NCBI RefSeq assembly: GCF_040939455.1
Contig: NC_134119.1
Coordinates: 11,520,501 to 11,584,500, forward strand
Length of the DNA: 64,000 bases
Direction of reading: 5' to 3'
DNA from: Microcebus murinus
Lineage: Eukaryota; Chordata; Mammalia; Primates; Cheirogaleidae
Part shown: positions 50,973 to 61,269 of the stretch, piece by piece
Layout: every line of letters starts with the position of its first letter
How positions within the stretch are numbered: position 1 is the first letter of the stretch
Made by a program: the position numbers and the translations under genes
Notes under the pieces: generated by a model
Database searches by the model: none
Seen by the model: the letters and a program-made list of their open reading frames with translations, nothing else
Told to the model about the DNA's origin: nothing

Positions 50973-51284
50973 CAGGGGCCAGCGACAAATCTAGCCTACC
51001 ACCTGTTCTGGTACAGCCCACAAGCTAAGAACAGTTTTTACATTTGCAAGTGGTTGGAAAACATCAAAAGAGGAATATTATTTCGTGACATGTCAAAACC
51101 ATATGAAATTTAAATTTCGGGATCCATAAAGGTTTATTGGAGCACAGCCATGCTCGTTCATCTCCGTTTGTCTGCAGCTGCCTCCGTGCTACCATGCGGG
51201 GCTGACTCGCTGGGACGGAGACCGCACAGCCCGCAAAGTCTAGAATATTTACTGACCCTTTGCAGAAAAGTTGGCCGAGCCCTG
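50973..51284 (-). mobile_element. hAT-type DNA transposon, near full length
   Basis: Termini CAGGGGCCAGCGACAAATC and GTTGGCCGAGCCCTG. Contains AAAGGTTTATTGGAGCACAGCC, CCGCAAAGTCTAGAATATTTACTGACCC. The flanks GTCTAAAG (50965-50972) and GTCTGGAG (51285-51292) agree at 6 of 8. Same family as 9846-10725. Confidence 0.88.
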
Positions 51285-51374
51285 GTCTGGAGGTGTCGTC
51301 TTGCGGGTAACAGGCCTTGGCGTGCGTCCATTATTCTCTTTATTCAGGCCCTTAGAGGAGCCGCACGGGGTGAA

Positions 51375-51580
51375 GACCAGACTGCATTTATTAAGCACCA
51401 ACTGTGTTAGACACATTATATTTGTCATCTCCTTTACAACAATTTAAGGTACATGTAACTATCCCCATTTTACAGATGAGGAAACTGAGGCTCTAAGAGT
51501 CGATGGGACTGGCCCAAATCACCCAGCTGGGGAAGTGGCAGAGCTGAGATTTGAACCCAGGGCCTTCTGGTTCCACTGAC
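51375..51580 (-). repeat. MIR SINE, near full length, antisense
   Basis: TTATTAAGCACCAACTGTG, CCCATTTTACAGATGAGGAAACTGAGGC, GGCAGAGCTGAGATTTGAACCCAGG. Confidence 0.93.
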
Positions 51581-52124
51581 TGTCCCCCTCACCTCACCCC
51601 CTTGTACCATGTACACCTGCTGCCAGAGACAGCTCTGGGAACGTGCCAGCAGCCGTGTCTCTCCAAGGCTGGGCAGAGGGATCGCCTGGAAGGAAGAGTT
51701 TGTTTAAAATGCGGATTCTCTCTGTGGATCCACAGACCTCCCGAATCGTAACCCCTGGGGAAGGCCCTGGAGTCCACGCGGCTAGCAAACTGCCCCAGAG
51801 GATTTCAGTGTCGGCAGGCTGGCTGGGGAGGAAGAGTTCCCCATGGCTGCAGCGTCAGAGGTTTCCTGAGCAAGGGCGGCTGAGGGGCGGTTGGACAGGC
51901 AGGGGCCAGGGGAGGCACTCCAGGTGGGGACCGTGGCCGGAGCGTGCAGCGAGGTGCCACACTGGGCCCCTCCTAGCTCCGAGGCAGGCTGCATACAAGC
52001 CAGCCAGGTTTCCAGGTTGGGGTGACAGTCAGGTTCTCCCAGGAGCCCTGGCGCTCCCCAGAGAGAAGGCAGCGTGTCCGCTCCGAGACGGGAGCCGCCT
52101 TTCCCTCCGGGCTCTTAATTGCAA
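51581..52124. other. Unassigned GC-rich DNA
   Basis: A 250-codon plus frame (51643-52395) and a 261-codon minus frame (51973-52758) overlap here and run into L2. Both are judged non-coding. Confidence 0.5.
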
Positions 52125-52530
52125 GCTCCTCACCCTGACCGTCCAACCGGGCATGGCCTGGCCCCCACCTGCCTCTCCCGCATCTTCTCTGACCGCTGCT
52201 TCCCTTGCATGCTCCACACGGCCACACTGGCCTCCTTTTCCGACCCTCAAACACACCGGGCTCCCGTCTCAGGGCCTTTGCACGTGCGGCTCCCTCTGCC
52301 GTGCTGCGCAGGTCCCCACGCCGCAGCTCCACAGGCGTCCTCACGGGCTGTTCTCCACCAGCGGCCGCCTGCCCGCTTGCTCCCTGCCATTTTGATCTCT
52401 TTGTTGGTTCCTCTGCTGTCCCGGGGACAGTGACCCCCTGCCCCACCCCCTGCTCTGCCCCCAGAGCCCAGCACGGTGCCTGGTCACAGAAAGCACTCAG
52501 TACGTGGCAGCTGAATGGACATGAAATGTG
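52125..52530 (+). repeat. L2 LINE, long copy
   Basis: CATGCTCCACACGGCCACACTGGCC, CTCAGGGCCTTTGCACGTGCGGC, GTGCCTGGTCACAGAAAGCACTCAGTACG. Confidence 0.85.
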
Positions 52531-52814
52531 GGACATGCTCAAGCCAGCGAGGGGCTGAACGGAGGCTCTCGGTCCCCTGGTTAAGCACTCGGTGTCCCGG
52601 GGACTGCTGACTAAGGGTTTGGGACCACAACTTTGTGGCAGGAAATTGGGCAGAGAGGTGCATTGGAGAGAATTCATCAAAGAGAAAACAAGGCCCTCGG
52701 AGGACACTTCCAGACAGCAGTAGGAAGGCTGGTGATTAATCACCAAGGAGAAAGACAACGGGATCCCGGGGCCTTCCCAAGAGCCAGTGTGGTCCAGAAA
52801 AAGAACTTGACTTT
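52531..52814. other. Unassigned DNA
   Basis: No family recognised. Confidence 0.4.
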
Positions 52815-53029
52815 CAGGCTGGGCTTCTCAACCTCGGCACTCGTGACATTTCTTATTGTGGGGCTGTCCTGTGCATGGTAGGAAGTGTAGCAGCATCCCT
52901 GGCCTCTACCCGCTAGAAGTCAGTAGAACCCTCATCACCACCCGACGCCCAATGTGACAACCAAAACTGTCTCCAGACATTGCCAAGAGTCCGCTGAGGG
53001 GTAGCATTGCCCCTGGCTGAGAACTACTG
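52815..53029 (-). mobile_element. hAT-type DNA transposon, near full length
   Basis: Plus strand starts CAGGCTGGGCTTCTCAACCTCGG and ends GGCTGAGAACTACTG. The middle has TGACAACCAAAACTGTCTCCAGACATTGCC. Same family as 10734-10953 and 22658-22856, opposite strand. Confidence 0.88.
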
Positions 53030-53204
53030 CTTTTAGGTGGAATCTAAAATATTGGCATCCAACGTACAAAGTGTTTAAGCCTCGTGCAGGTCTCGGACAG
53101 ACACGACCAGCTCAGACACCTCCCGGCATCCAGCAGGTCGCAACCGTGAACAGGGAGGGATGCAGCCCGTGAGCTGCCGGTTTGGGAGTTCTGTCCTCAC
53201 AGGT

Positions 53205-53345
53205 CAGGCTGGCCCTAGAGGTCGTCTCATTGTGTCGATGGGAAGACTGAGGCCCAAAGAAGGGAAAAGACTTGGCCAAGGTCACACAGCAGGATGGTGG
53301 CAGAGCTGGGCCTAGAATCAGCCTCAGTTTCCCCATTTATACAAT
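53205..53345 (-). repeat. MIR SINE pair
   Basis: Antisense MIR GGGAAGACTGAGGCCCAAAGAAGG, TTGGCCAAGGTCACACAGCAGG, GGCAGAGCTGGGCCTAGAATC, followed at once by a sense core piece CAGCCTCAGTTTCCCCATTTATAC. Confidence 0.85.
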
Positions 53346-53439
53346 AAGGATTAGACTGGGTGGTTGGTGGCTGCCTGGCAAACTGTTCCACCTCCACAAG
53401 ACTCAAGGGGTGCCTCCTGCAGGAAGTCCTTCCTCGCTC

Positions 53440-53580
53440 CTCCCAACAAAGGTAGACTTGGTTTCTCTCAAGCAGTGGGCAGGTCTCTCTCCCCCGGGCC
53501 TGCAGTAATTTGCTTTGCCATAATTTGCGTGTCTATCTCTCTGTTAGTAGACGGGAAGGAAGACTGGGTCTAAACTCGCT
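53440..53580 (+). repeat. Possible L2 fragment
   Basis: CAGGAAGTCCTTCCTCGCTCC and TAGTAGACGGGAAGGAAGAC are only weakly L2-like. Confidence 0.35.
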
Positions 53581-53689
53581 TTTGCAAACCTGGCACCTGA
53601 CCCAGGGCTGGTCATTTTTGTAGCCTTGCCATAAAGTTAAAATGTATTCATTTTTATTCGCCTATGATATATATGAAATATAGAGCCCT

Positions 53690-53960
53690 TCATTCATTCA
53701 ACCGGTGACTGCAATGCCCCGGGTGCCGCGCCAGGCACCGCAGATGCAGCGATGAACGCAGCAGACCGTGTACTCGTGCTGGATCCCCCAGTTTAGGGAG
53801 ATGGGTGTTACAGCTAATCCTACAAACGACTGAAATCAAGTTGACAGAGCCCAGAAAAGCGTGGCGAGCGAGGTGCCCAGGATGCAAGATTTAAGGAGAA
53901 GCTCCTTCTCAGGGTGGTGCGCCTGCGTTTTGGTTCTAAGAAGGGCCCCAGAGAAAAAGT
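53690..53960 (-). repeat. L2 LINE 3' end, antisense
   Basis: TTCATTCATTCAACCGGTG, GCCGCGCCAGGCACCGCAG, ATGCAGCGATGAACGCAGCAGACC. The right half is diverged. Confidence 0.78.
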
Positions 53961-54534
53961 GCAGACGCTCTGAAAGTGTAAGCAGAGAGTTGTAGCCTGA
54001 TCCAGGAGGGAGGAGGAAGTGGAGACGGCAGCAGAGCCAGCGAGACGCGTGGACGCGTCACCATTCCGGTCCATGGTTCTCCACTCTCAAAGCCCAAGTC
54101 AATATAACTCCCAACTTCAGCGGAACTTTGGTAGAGAATCACAAGGACATTTGTATTAGACTTGTATGCGTTTCAGTATGCAAATGCCTGGTCACGACAA
54201 TGACACCTAAAAACACCACGGAGTTGTCAGGTGCTTACACTATACATAGAAGCACTGTGAGTGTGGCAGCGACAAAAACAGACGTACAGGTGTGTTGGCA
54301 GCTCCCATACCACAAGCGTCATCGCCGTCAGCTACACTAGTTTTCCCAAATTGTGAATAACTCTTGGTAAAGTTCTAAACAGAAGAAAGTACAGTTCTTC
54401 CCTGGCTTTATCCAAGGGTGGCATAAATTTCTGGAAAATTCAGGATAGATTAAAACCTTGGCAAAATAGATCTGGTGTGTTTATATGTAAAATAGAGTCT
54501 AGGAAATTTAAACAAGTTGTTCACCTACCGGAAT
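53961..54534. other. Unassigned DNA, AT-leaning after 54340
   Basis: No family recognised. Confidence 0.4.
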
Positions 54535-54706
54535 AACCACCAGGACATTCCAACATCGAGGGACAGTGCTTCATGGAGCAGAGTGTCGCATGCACTGCAG
54601 ATTGCCTGGCACCCCAGCCTGAGGCATCCCCTCCCATCCTTGTGAGGCCCTCACAAATTTCCAGAACATGCCCTTATGGGCAGTACCACCCTGCTGAGAA
54701 TCACTG
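54535..54706 (-). mobile_element. hAT-type DNA transposon fragment
   Basis: ACCACCAGGACATTCCAAC, AGGGACAGTGCTTCATGGAGC, CCCTGCTGAGAATCACTG. The end and order fit a hAT family related to, but distinct from, the three at 10.7, 22.7 and 52.8 kb. Confidence 0.6.
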
Positions 54707-54719
54707 AATCCAACCTCTA

Positions 54720-55375
54720 GCTAACAGCCGCCCCTAATTAGAAGGTCACCTTTGTTATCTGTTGATCTTTCCATTCCTAACCTAATGGTTTGTTTACTGA
54801 CATCGCCATTATCAGGGTCCTTGACACACTGAGAATGTCTTGTCTTTTCCTCCCATTTGTGCACATCCTCGGTAATTATCTCTGGAAGGAAAGGAGGCAA
54901 CACAAGTACAAATAAACACTCCCAAGGAAGGCGGCAGCCCCAGGCTGTATTGTTTCCGTGTGATTGTTTCTGCCACTCACGCCTGATTCCTCGGACACCA
55001 GCCAGCTCCCACGGGTGGTCACGGCCAGAAACAGGCAGGGAGTGTGGTCTGGAAGCCCCTCCGATTGCTCCTTAGAACCTGAACCAGAGCGAGCTCTCCT
55101 GCATGCCCAAGGCTTTTAGCTAGAACAGTTTCTCATCTGAGCATCTAATTTATTAGACTTGAGAAAGAAGAGCAGAGAAAAATTCCCTCATTTCCCCCCT
55201 CACCCGTTCACCCCTCCCTAACCATCACCCACCCCAGCCCCTGCACGAGCCTCAAAGAGGAGGGCACATCTGAAATAAAGGACATTACTTTGGCTTCTGA
55301 CCTTCCTGGTTTCAGGTCCTCACCTTATAAAAGTAGGACTTTCAAAAGGAAACAACAAATACTTATCTTACATGG
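54720..55375. promoter_or_regulatory. Repeat-free block, weak conserved-element candidate
   Basis: No repeat recognised. 55110-55200 (GAACAGTTTCTCATCTGAGC, CTAATTTATTAGACTTGAG) is complex and AT-rich. Function is a guess. Confidence 0.25.
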
Positions 55376-55379
55376 TTAT

Positions 55380-55560
55380 TGTTGGAACCAAACCCATTAG
55401 GGATGCGACTCTACTGTATACTAATTCTAATCGTCCCCGCCACCTGCGTGGCAGGTGTTCTCAGTCCCACTGCAGATGAGGAAACAAGCTCCAAGGGGGC
55501 CGTGACCTGCCCAACTGCACGCCGCGGCCAGCAGCAGGGCTGGGGCTTGTCCCATCTGCT
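55380..55560 (-). repeat. MIR SINE, diverged, antisense
   Basis: TCTAATCGTCCCCGCCACC, GCAGATGAGGAAACAAGCTCC, GTGACCTGCCCAACTGC. Confidence 0.55.
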
Positions 55561-56115
55561 CCCCGCAGAGCACACGCCGGGCACAGCCACTCCGCTGCAG
55601 AGTCATTTACCTTCTCTCAGGGTAGAAATAGCTGTTTACCCTATTCTCTATGAACAGGTTTCCAAAGAGGCCTCCGGAATGTGTGTGATGAAGCCAGTGC
55701 ATTTAAAAATACAGCGCTTATTACGGAACTTAGTATTATGGAACTTAGTATTAGCCAGCCTCCCACCCGCCCGGCTCTAATTAAAGGCCTGTCTGTCTGC
55801 TGCTTTACAAATCATGGCTTTCTGGGGCCTATAATTTAACCATTCCTATTCAAGTCCTGGCGAACTGGGGGTGGAATAATGGACTCCCCGTGCCTCAGTG
55901 AGGCTGGCGAGACAGAGACAGTTACCCTTAGTGTGGCCTCGGGTTCTCACGCCGTCTCCGCCGCTCAGGGTCAGGACTAGGGTAAGTCAAGTGAAATACC
56001 CGCCGGGGGCACAGAAATCCAAGATCAGTATTATGAACATTTCCTTTTCCCTCAGACTCCAGTATGGCTCAGATGCCACTGTTACTGATCCTGCCGTTAC
56101 TTAAAATCTAGATAT
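55561..56115. other. Repeat-free DNA with a 15-bp duplication
   Basis: TTACGGAACTTAGTA (55721-55735) is repeated as TTATGGAACTTAGTA (55736-55750). 55770-55860 (GCTCTAATTAAAGGCC, CTTTACAAATCATGGC, CTATAATTTAACC) is rich in homeodomain-like ATTA cores. Confidence 0.4.
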
Positions 56116-56119
56116 TTTG

Positions 56120-56250
56120 TTCATCATGGATTTTTTTTTTCACATTCAGTTTTATTTTTAAAAAATATTGCATTGAAATATTACTTCTCTTGATTACTGA
56201 GTTTTTTGGCACTGCCTTAAATTTTATACCCTTACATTTTTTCACTCTAG
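56120..56250. repeat. AT-rich old repeat, unnamed
   Basis: TTGCATTGAAATATTACTTC, TTGATTACTGAGTTTTTTGGC, TTAAATTTTATACCC read like an old dispersed repeat; family not identified. Confidence 0.4.
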
Positions 56251-56425
56251 TCTCAGCCCTGCTGCCACTTCCCAGTTTACGTGACCTTTGTCAAGTCGTC
56301 TCCCCTCTTTGAACTACAGTTTTCCCATTTGTAAAGTAGGGGCACTAATGGTACCTACCTCATTGGGCTGCTAGATCTAAAGTCCCTGGCATACAGCTGG
56401 CACTCAGTAATGGCTGCCGTTGTGG
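56251..56425 (+). repeat. MIR SINE
   Basis: ACGTGACCTTTGTCAAGTCG, TTTCCCATTTGTAAAGTAGGGGC, CTGGCATACAGCTGGCACTCAGTAATGG. Confidence 0.82.
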
Positions 56426-56649
56426 GGGAAGAGAGAAAACCGGGCACTCCTGGCAGGGGGGCAGGACAAGACTTCACGACGCAGGACTGTTTGTGCATCA
56501 AGGACATCGCTTTTCCCCGGTTCCCACTCACGGAATGCCAGTGTCACCCCACCCCCCTCCCCATCACCGTGACAACCAGAAACACCTGCCTTCCCCCGTA
56601 TTTCCAAAATGCCTCCCAGGGGAGGGACAGTGTCACCACCCCTGGGCTA

Positions 56650-56850
56650 GATCACAGTCTTTGGAGTCACACAGGCCTGGGCTCAAATCCAGATTGTCAC
56701 TTAGCTGTGTGATCTGGGGCAAGTTCCCTAACCTCTCCAAGCCTCCTGTTTTCTTCATTTGCGAAATTTGTAACAATATCTCATAGGGGTGATTTGAGTA
56801 TTTGGATGTTCAGTTTTTGGTAGCTGCTACTGTTATAATTATGTTGCTTG
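56650..56850 (+). repeat. MIR SINE, near full length
   Basis: TTTGGAGTCACACAGGCCTGGGC, CACTTAGCTGTGTGATCTGGGGC, CTTCATTTGCGAAATTTG. Confidence 0.88.
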
Positions 56851-57564
56851 TGTTCAGAGCAACAGGACTTCTCGGAGCTGAGCTCCCTTGTGGCAGTTTG
56901 AGGTGTGTGGGGCAGGGGACCATAGACAAGAAGAGGTTGTGAAGAGGGGACGGGCAGATCTAGCTGGTAAATGTGTGTTATTTGAACTGAACTGCATTTA
57001 CATATTTTAATTAGTTGCCAACATTAATGTACTGGGAAAATTCACACACACACACAAAAAAACACCTTAGATTTTTGTTGTTGTTGTTTCTATTGAGAAG
57101 TTGGAAAATTAGGCCACCCTGTGCCCACCTCTGTTCCCTCCTGAAGCTGGTGGTGGCCCCAGCACTCCTTCCTGGAGCTGCATATCCAGGCTGCTTTGGT
57201 CCTTGGCACTTCCTGCCTGGCCCTAGGACACCATGGAGTTTCAACCCCTGGCTAGCAAGGGGAGAGGACTGAGCCATTCAGAAAACTGGAAGGAAGAGTT
57301 CTAACAGGAAGCCTGGGATTGAACTAGGGTGTCAGGGATGATAAGAAGTACCCTAGGAATTCAGAGTTCCTTGAAAAGAGGCTGAAAGAATCAAGCTTTT
57401 CGTTTGTTCAATCTCACGAGCTCCTTGCAACTGGCTAAGAGTGGGAACGTGTTAAGCTTCTGGGGAAGGAGGCTGTGGAAGAGCACGATCTAGAGGCTGG
57501 AGTAGCCCTTCATTGTCCAGGGAGAACAGGGCAGGCTAGGGAGGCCAGTGAGGGGCAGGGCACC
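56851..57564. other. Unassigned DNA
   Basis: A CA run at 57044-57056 ends in A. Nothing else recognised. Confidence 0.45.
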
Positions 57565-57665
57565 AGGTCAGGAGACCCTGAATCCAGTCCTGGCTCTGCT
57601 GCAGACTGGCTGAGCCACCTCAGGGTTAGCGACTTCCCTACCCGGGCCGGTTCCCTATCTCCAGG
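57565..57665 (+). repeat. MIR SINE fragment
   Basis: GACCCTGAATCCAGTCCTGGCTCTGC, CTGGCTGAGCCACCTCAGG. Confidence 0.6.
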
Positions 57666-57669
57666 CAGG

Positions 57670-57800
57670 AAAAAGGATGGATGGAAGGACTGACGGGCGG
57701 GTGGGTAGGTGGATGGATAGACGGATGGATTGATGACTAGAAGAATGGAGAATGGATGGAAAGAAGAAAGGAAGGAAATGGATGGATGGAAAGAAGGAGG
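57670..57800 (+). repeat. GGAT/GGAA tetranucleotide tract
   Basis: GGATGGATGGAAGG, GGATAGACGGATGGATTG, GAAAGAAGAAAGGAAGG. Confidence 0.9.
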
Positions 57801-57834
57801 CCTAGTTCTGCCTCTGAGCGGCAACCCATTAATG

Positions 57835-57965
57835 AGCATCAATGCAGTGGCTGCTCTGTGCCCAGCCCCGTGCTAGTCACCGTGGCAGAGACAGGAAAGT
57901 CAAGTCAGAACCCTCCCCAATAAGGAATTCACTGTGTGGTTGAAAGGCACAAAGGCTGAGTCTGT
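57835..57965 (-). repeat. L2 LINE 3' end, antisense
   Basis: GTGGCTGCTCTGTGCCCAGCCCCGTGCTAG, ACCGTGGCAGAGACAGGAAAG, AATAAGGAATTCACTGTG. Confidence 0.72.
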
Positions 57966-58144
57966 TGCCCAGGGCAGCTCAGAGAAGAGGTAAAATCCAC
58001 AGCAGTGCTTCAATTCTGCTCACAAACCGGGCTCCTCCATTATGGTCCCAGAACCCTGAAGAGGAGAGAATGGTGCTGGCCAGGCTTCCTGTGGAGCCTG
58101 TGAGGGAGGCTCCTTGGAATGTTCCGGAGCCCATGCAACTGGCA

Positions 58145-58250
58145 GCTCAGTGAGGGCAGGGACCTGTCTGTGTTCACTGCTGCATCCCAGCATCCAGCAG
58201 AGCCTGTCCTCACACACAACCGTTCAGTGACATCTCTTCAATAAACCATG
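58145..58250 (+). repeat. L2 LINE 3' end
   Basis: CAGTGAGGGCAGGGACCTGTCTG, TTCACTGCTGCATCCCAGCATCC, TTCAATAAACC. Confidence 0.82.
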
Positions 58251-58299
58251 ACTAGCTGAGTCAGAGCAGCACTGGCCATGGCCATAAGCAGTTTCCACC

Positions 58300-58432
58300 A
58301 GCTTTGAGAACCTGTGTCCTCGCCGCTAGGATGGAACTAACAACACCCACCTTGTTATTATTTTATTTTATCACGGGGTTGTGGCAAGCTTTATAAAGGA
58401 ACGAGACAGGACTGTGAAAGTGCTTTGAAGCT
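58300..58432 (+). repeat. MIR SINE 3' half
   Basis: TGTCCTCGCCGCTAGGATGG, CGGGGTTGTGGCAAGC, GTGAAAGTGCTTTGAAGC. Confidence 0.6.
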
Positions 58433-58469
58433 GGGGGGAGGTTTACAAATGGAAAATGTAGAGAGAGCA

Positions 58470-58640
58470 GCAGTAACGGCGTCAATCACAGTACCAACGA
58501 TGGCCGGCCGCGGCGGTCACCGTGGTAACAATGGCAGTGAGGCTGTTATTCGCGGTAGGGGGAATAGGAGCGTGGATGGAAGCCGTCACCGTACAGGCGA
58601 CAGCAGTGATGGTCACGTTAATTTAGGTGGTAGCAAGAAT
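58470..58640 (+). repeat. Cryptic triplet-rich sequence
   Basis: AGCAGCAGTAACGG, GGTAACAATGGCAGTG, GGTGGTAGCAAGAATAATAC, GTTGGTAGCAGG: words of GGT, AGC, AAT and GAT at period three. The frame through it reads as Gly/Ser/Asn/Arg-rich, as expected of a decayed triplet repeat. Confidence 0.5.
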
Positions 58641-58689
58641 AATACTGTTGGTAGCAGGAGAGAACAGAAGGGAGAGCGTTACAGGATAG

Positions 58690-59220
58690 GGAAAAAATGT
58701 TCTGACAGTTACGAGCGACAGAAATCCGATTCAAATTGGCTTAAGCGGGGAAGGGACGGGAGGCTGATTTATTGGCTCCTGCAGCCGCAGAGTCCAGGAG
58801 GAGCCCTGGCTTCCGGCCCAGAGGCACGGGCCCTCGAACAACGTCGCCAGGACGTGTCATTACAGCTCCATCTCTCCCCATCTTTTGTCTCTGCCGTCCC
58901 CTGGGTGGTTTTCACTGTCAGGCAAGCTCTGGGGCCTTCCAGGCTTCCCACCCCCCAGTTTGTCTCAAGAGAGAACTTCTCCTCCCCATAGTTGCAGTCA
59001 AAGATCCAGGATTCCTTCTCATTGGCCTATTTGTGTCACATGCCCATCCCTCTGCCAATCACTGTGGCTAGGAGGGTTGGCCTGTGCTGATTGGACCAGG
59101 CTGGGTCACATGACCACTCCTGAGCTGGAGGTGAGGTCAGGATGGTGTTATCAGAAGGGGAAAGAGATTTGTAGGGCAGGAGGCCAGGGGGTGGCCTTCA
59201 GAGATGGGGCCACGTAATGA
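58690..59220 (+). repeat. Old dispersed repeat, family A, near full length
   Basis: GACAGAAATCCGATTCAAATTGGC, GGCTGATTTATTGGCTCC, GCAGTCAAAGATCCAGG, CTCATTGGCCTATTTGTGTCACATG, GCCAATCACTGTGGC, GCTGATTGGACCAGG, and the end near GTTATCAGAAGGGGAAAG. Best copy of the family here. Confidence 0.72.
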
Positions 59221-59319
59221 TGACGTGTGTCAAAGGTCTCCATGCTTGGTAGATGCTCAACAATTCCAGTTTTTCCTCCCTATGCTCCAAGGATAGGGTT
59301 TTTCCCATACATTGGAGGG

Positions 59320-59540
59320 CAGAGCAGCCCTAGGTTCAAATCCCAGCTCTGCTACCTGCTAGCTGTGTGGCCTTGGGCAAGATACTTAACATCTCTGTGG
59401 CTTGGTGTCCTCATCTATAAAATGAGATTACAATAACGGATTGTTTTGAGTATTAAATGGCTTATTGCGTGTTAAGTGCTTAGAAGAGGGCCTGGAACAT
59501 AATAAGTGCTCCATAACTCTTAGTTATTATTTTTATTTTC
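59320..59540 (+). repeat. MIR SINE, near full length
   Basis: GTTCAAATCCCAGCTCTGCTACC, GCTGTGTGGCCTTGGGCAAG, GTCCTCATCTATAAAATGAG, TGTTAAGTGCTTAGAAGAGGGCCTGG, TAAGTGCTCCATAAC. Confidence 0.95.
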
Positions 59541-59589
59541 TATAAAATGGGGGTAATAGTGCCAACTCTTATGACTTGTGAGGATTAAA

Positions 59590-59950
59590 ATCTCTTCCCT
59601 CTGCCCAGACATACCTCTCCTGGATTTCCCTACAGCCCGATCCTTCTTGTTTGGGTCTCAGCTCAGACATCTCCTCAGAGAAGCCCTCCCCAACCACTAT
59701 AGCTGATGATGCCCCCACGCCCAGTCACTGTCCATCAGCCCATTTTCTTTTCTTTGTAATTCCTGAAGTGACCTGTTAACTTACCCGTTTGTTCACTTAA
59801 CGTCTGCTTCACCCACCCAAATGTCAGCTCCCTGGAAACAGAGTCTGTCTTGGTCACTGCTGTGTCCTCAGGATCTGGGACAGTGCCTGGCACATAGTTT
59901 GGGCTTCATACATATTTGCTGAATGAATGAATGAATGAATGAATGAATGC
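59590..59950 (+). repeat. L2 LINE 3' part with GAAT tail
   Basis: GTCTCAGCTCAGACATCTCC, AGAGAAGCCCTCCCCAACC, GTGCCTGGCACATAGTTTGGGC, ending in about six GAAT units. Confidence 0.92.
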
Positions 59951-60532
59951 CCCTTTTCTTCCTTGACGATGTTTTTATACAGCATTTCCCCATCAGAGAG
60001 GACTAGAGAGCAAACATGTAGGAATGGGGAGGGGTACAGGGATGAGCCTGCCACCCTCTGCTCCCAGAGAAGGGCTCTCTTTGGTCCCTGTCCCTGATTG
60101 TGTGGAGGGTGTCAGTTCTGGGTGGCCTTGGGGAGCAGGAGCGTTCATCTTGACATGGGTCATCCCAGCCAAGGTCAGGCTAAAGCCAGCAGGACAGGAC
60201 ACTCAGGCCCGGGATTACTATCCTTACACATCCTGCTGCTTAGCCGGGATTAGTGCGGATGCCACGCCCAGCAGCCCATGCGTGGAGCTCACGGAGAGTG
60301 ATTCATAGGCCACCCTCCCTCCTACTCCTCAGCCCCTTCTTGCCTTGGGGAAGCCCCAAGACCCACCAGAGACTGGATCCAGGGCTGCAGGCAGCGGGGC
60401 TGTATTTCCTGTGCATTTTCACTACCATTTATTGAATGTCTCCTGTGTACCAGCCCCCAAGCCAGGCACTTTGCAGTGTCTCAATCAGTCCTTCAATGGG
60501 GCAGACTAGGGCTCATTTATTTTTAAAATTCA
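59951..60532. other. Mostly unassigned DNA
   Basis: 60425-60500 (CATTTATTGAATGTCTCCTGTG, CCAGGCACTTTGCAGTG) is a probable antisense MIR or L2 tail, cut by the next Alu. Confidence 0.45.
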
Positions 60533-60872
60533 GGCCGGGCGCGGTGGCTCACACCTGTAATCGTAGCACTCTGGGAGGCCGAGGCGGGCGGATTGCTCGA
60601 GGTCAGGAGTTCGAAACCAGCCTGAGCAAGAGCGAGACCCCATCTCTACTATAAATAGAAAGAAATTAATTGGCCAACTAATATATATAGAAAAAATTAG
60701 CCGGGCATGGTTGCGCATGCCTGTAGTCCCAGCTACTCGGGAGGCTGAGGCAGCAGGATTGCTTGAGCCCAGGAGTTTGAGGTTGTGTGAGCTAGGCTGA
60801 TGCCACAGCACTCACTCTAACCTGGGCAACAAAGTAAGACTCTGTCTCAAAAAAAAAGTAAATAAATAAAAT
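60533..60872 (+). repeat. Alu, lemur-type dimer with AT-rich middle
   Basis: GGCCGGGCGCGGTGGCTCAC start, AT-rich middle as in the 6.3-kb copy, GAGGCAGCAGGATTGC in the right arm, and a tail AAAAAAAAAGTAAATAAATAAAAT. The TSD AAAATTCA lies at 60525-60532 and 60873-60880. Confidence 0.97.
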
Positions 60873-60889
60873 AAAATTCAGTTCCTCGA

Positions 60890-61070
60890 TCACTATTGAG
60901 CACCTACTGTGTACCAGGCACAGGTCTAGGCATGGGGGATACAGAGGTTAAGAAGATGGTCCCATAGATTTCAGTTTCTTGAGCAAACAAAAAAAAAAAA
61001 AAGAAGAAGATGGTCCCTACTTTCATGGAGCTTTTAGAGGAGAAAAAAGGCAGTGATTAAATAAATATTT
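60890..61070 (-). repeat. L2 LINE 3' end, antisense, with a small insertion
   Basis: CTATTGAGCACCTACTGTGTACCAGGCAC, GGGGGATACAGAGG, then after the insertion GGTCCCTACTTTCATGGAGC. Confidence 0.9.
60964..61003 (+). mobile_element. 40-bp poly(A)-tailed retroposed fragment of unknown source
   Basis: ATAGATTTCAGTTTCTTGAG, CAAAC, then an A run and AG. Flanked by a perfect 14-bp duplication, AAGAAGATGGTCCC, at 60950-60963 and 61004-61017. The L2 reads through once it is removed. Confidence 0.88.
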
Positions 61071-61269
61071 TTTTAAATGCCCTTTGGTTCCTAAAGCAGG
61101 GGCTGAGGAGGAGAGGTGGGGAGCCACGGAAGGGCGGGTAGAGCTGCCCGATGCATACCCTGGTCTTGGGAAGCATGTTTGCGCCTCATAACCCGTGGCG
61201 GGTGGGGGAGCGTTGCTGCCTGGGAGAGAGAGGAATACGGACCAACTCTCCCCGTAAGCGTTGGTCGAA

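Noticed and set aside
51643..52758. Overlapping frames of 250 (plus) and 261 (minus) codons
   Set aside because: They overlap on opposite strands and cross an L2 insertion; a GC-rich lack of stops explains both.
58425..58991. 188-codon Gly/Ser/Asn-rich frame
   Set aside because: It follows the cryptic triplet repeat and then runs into a family A repeat.
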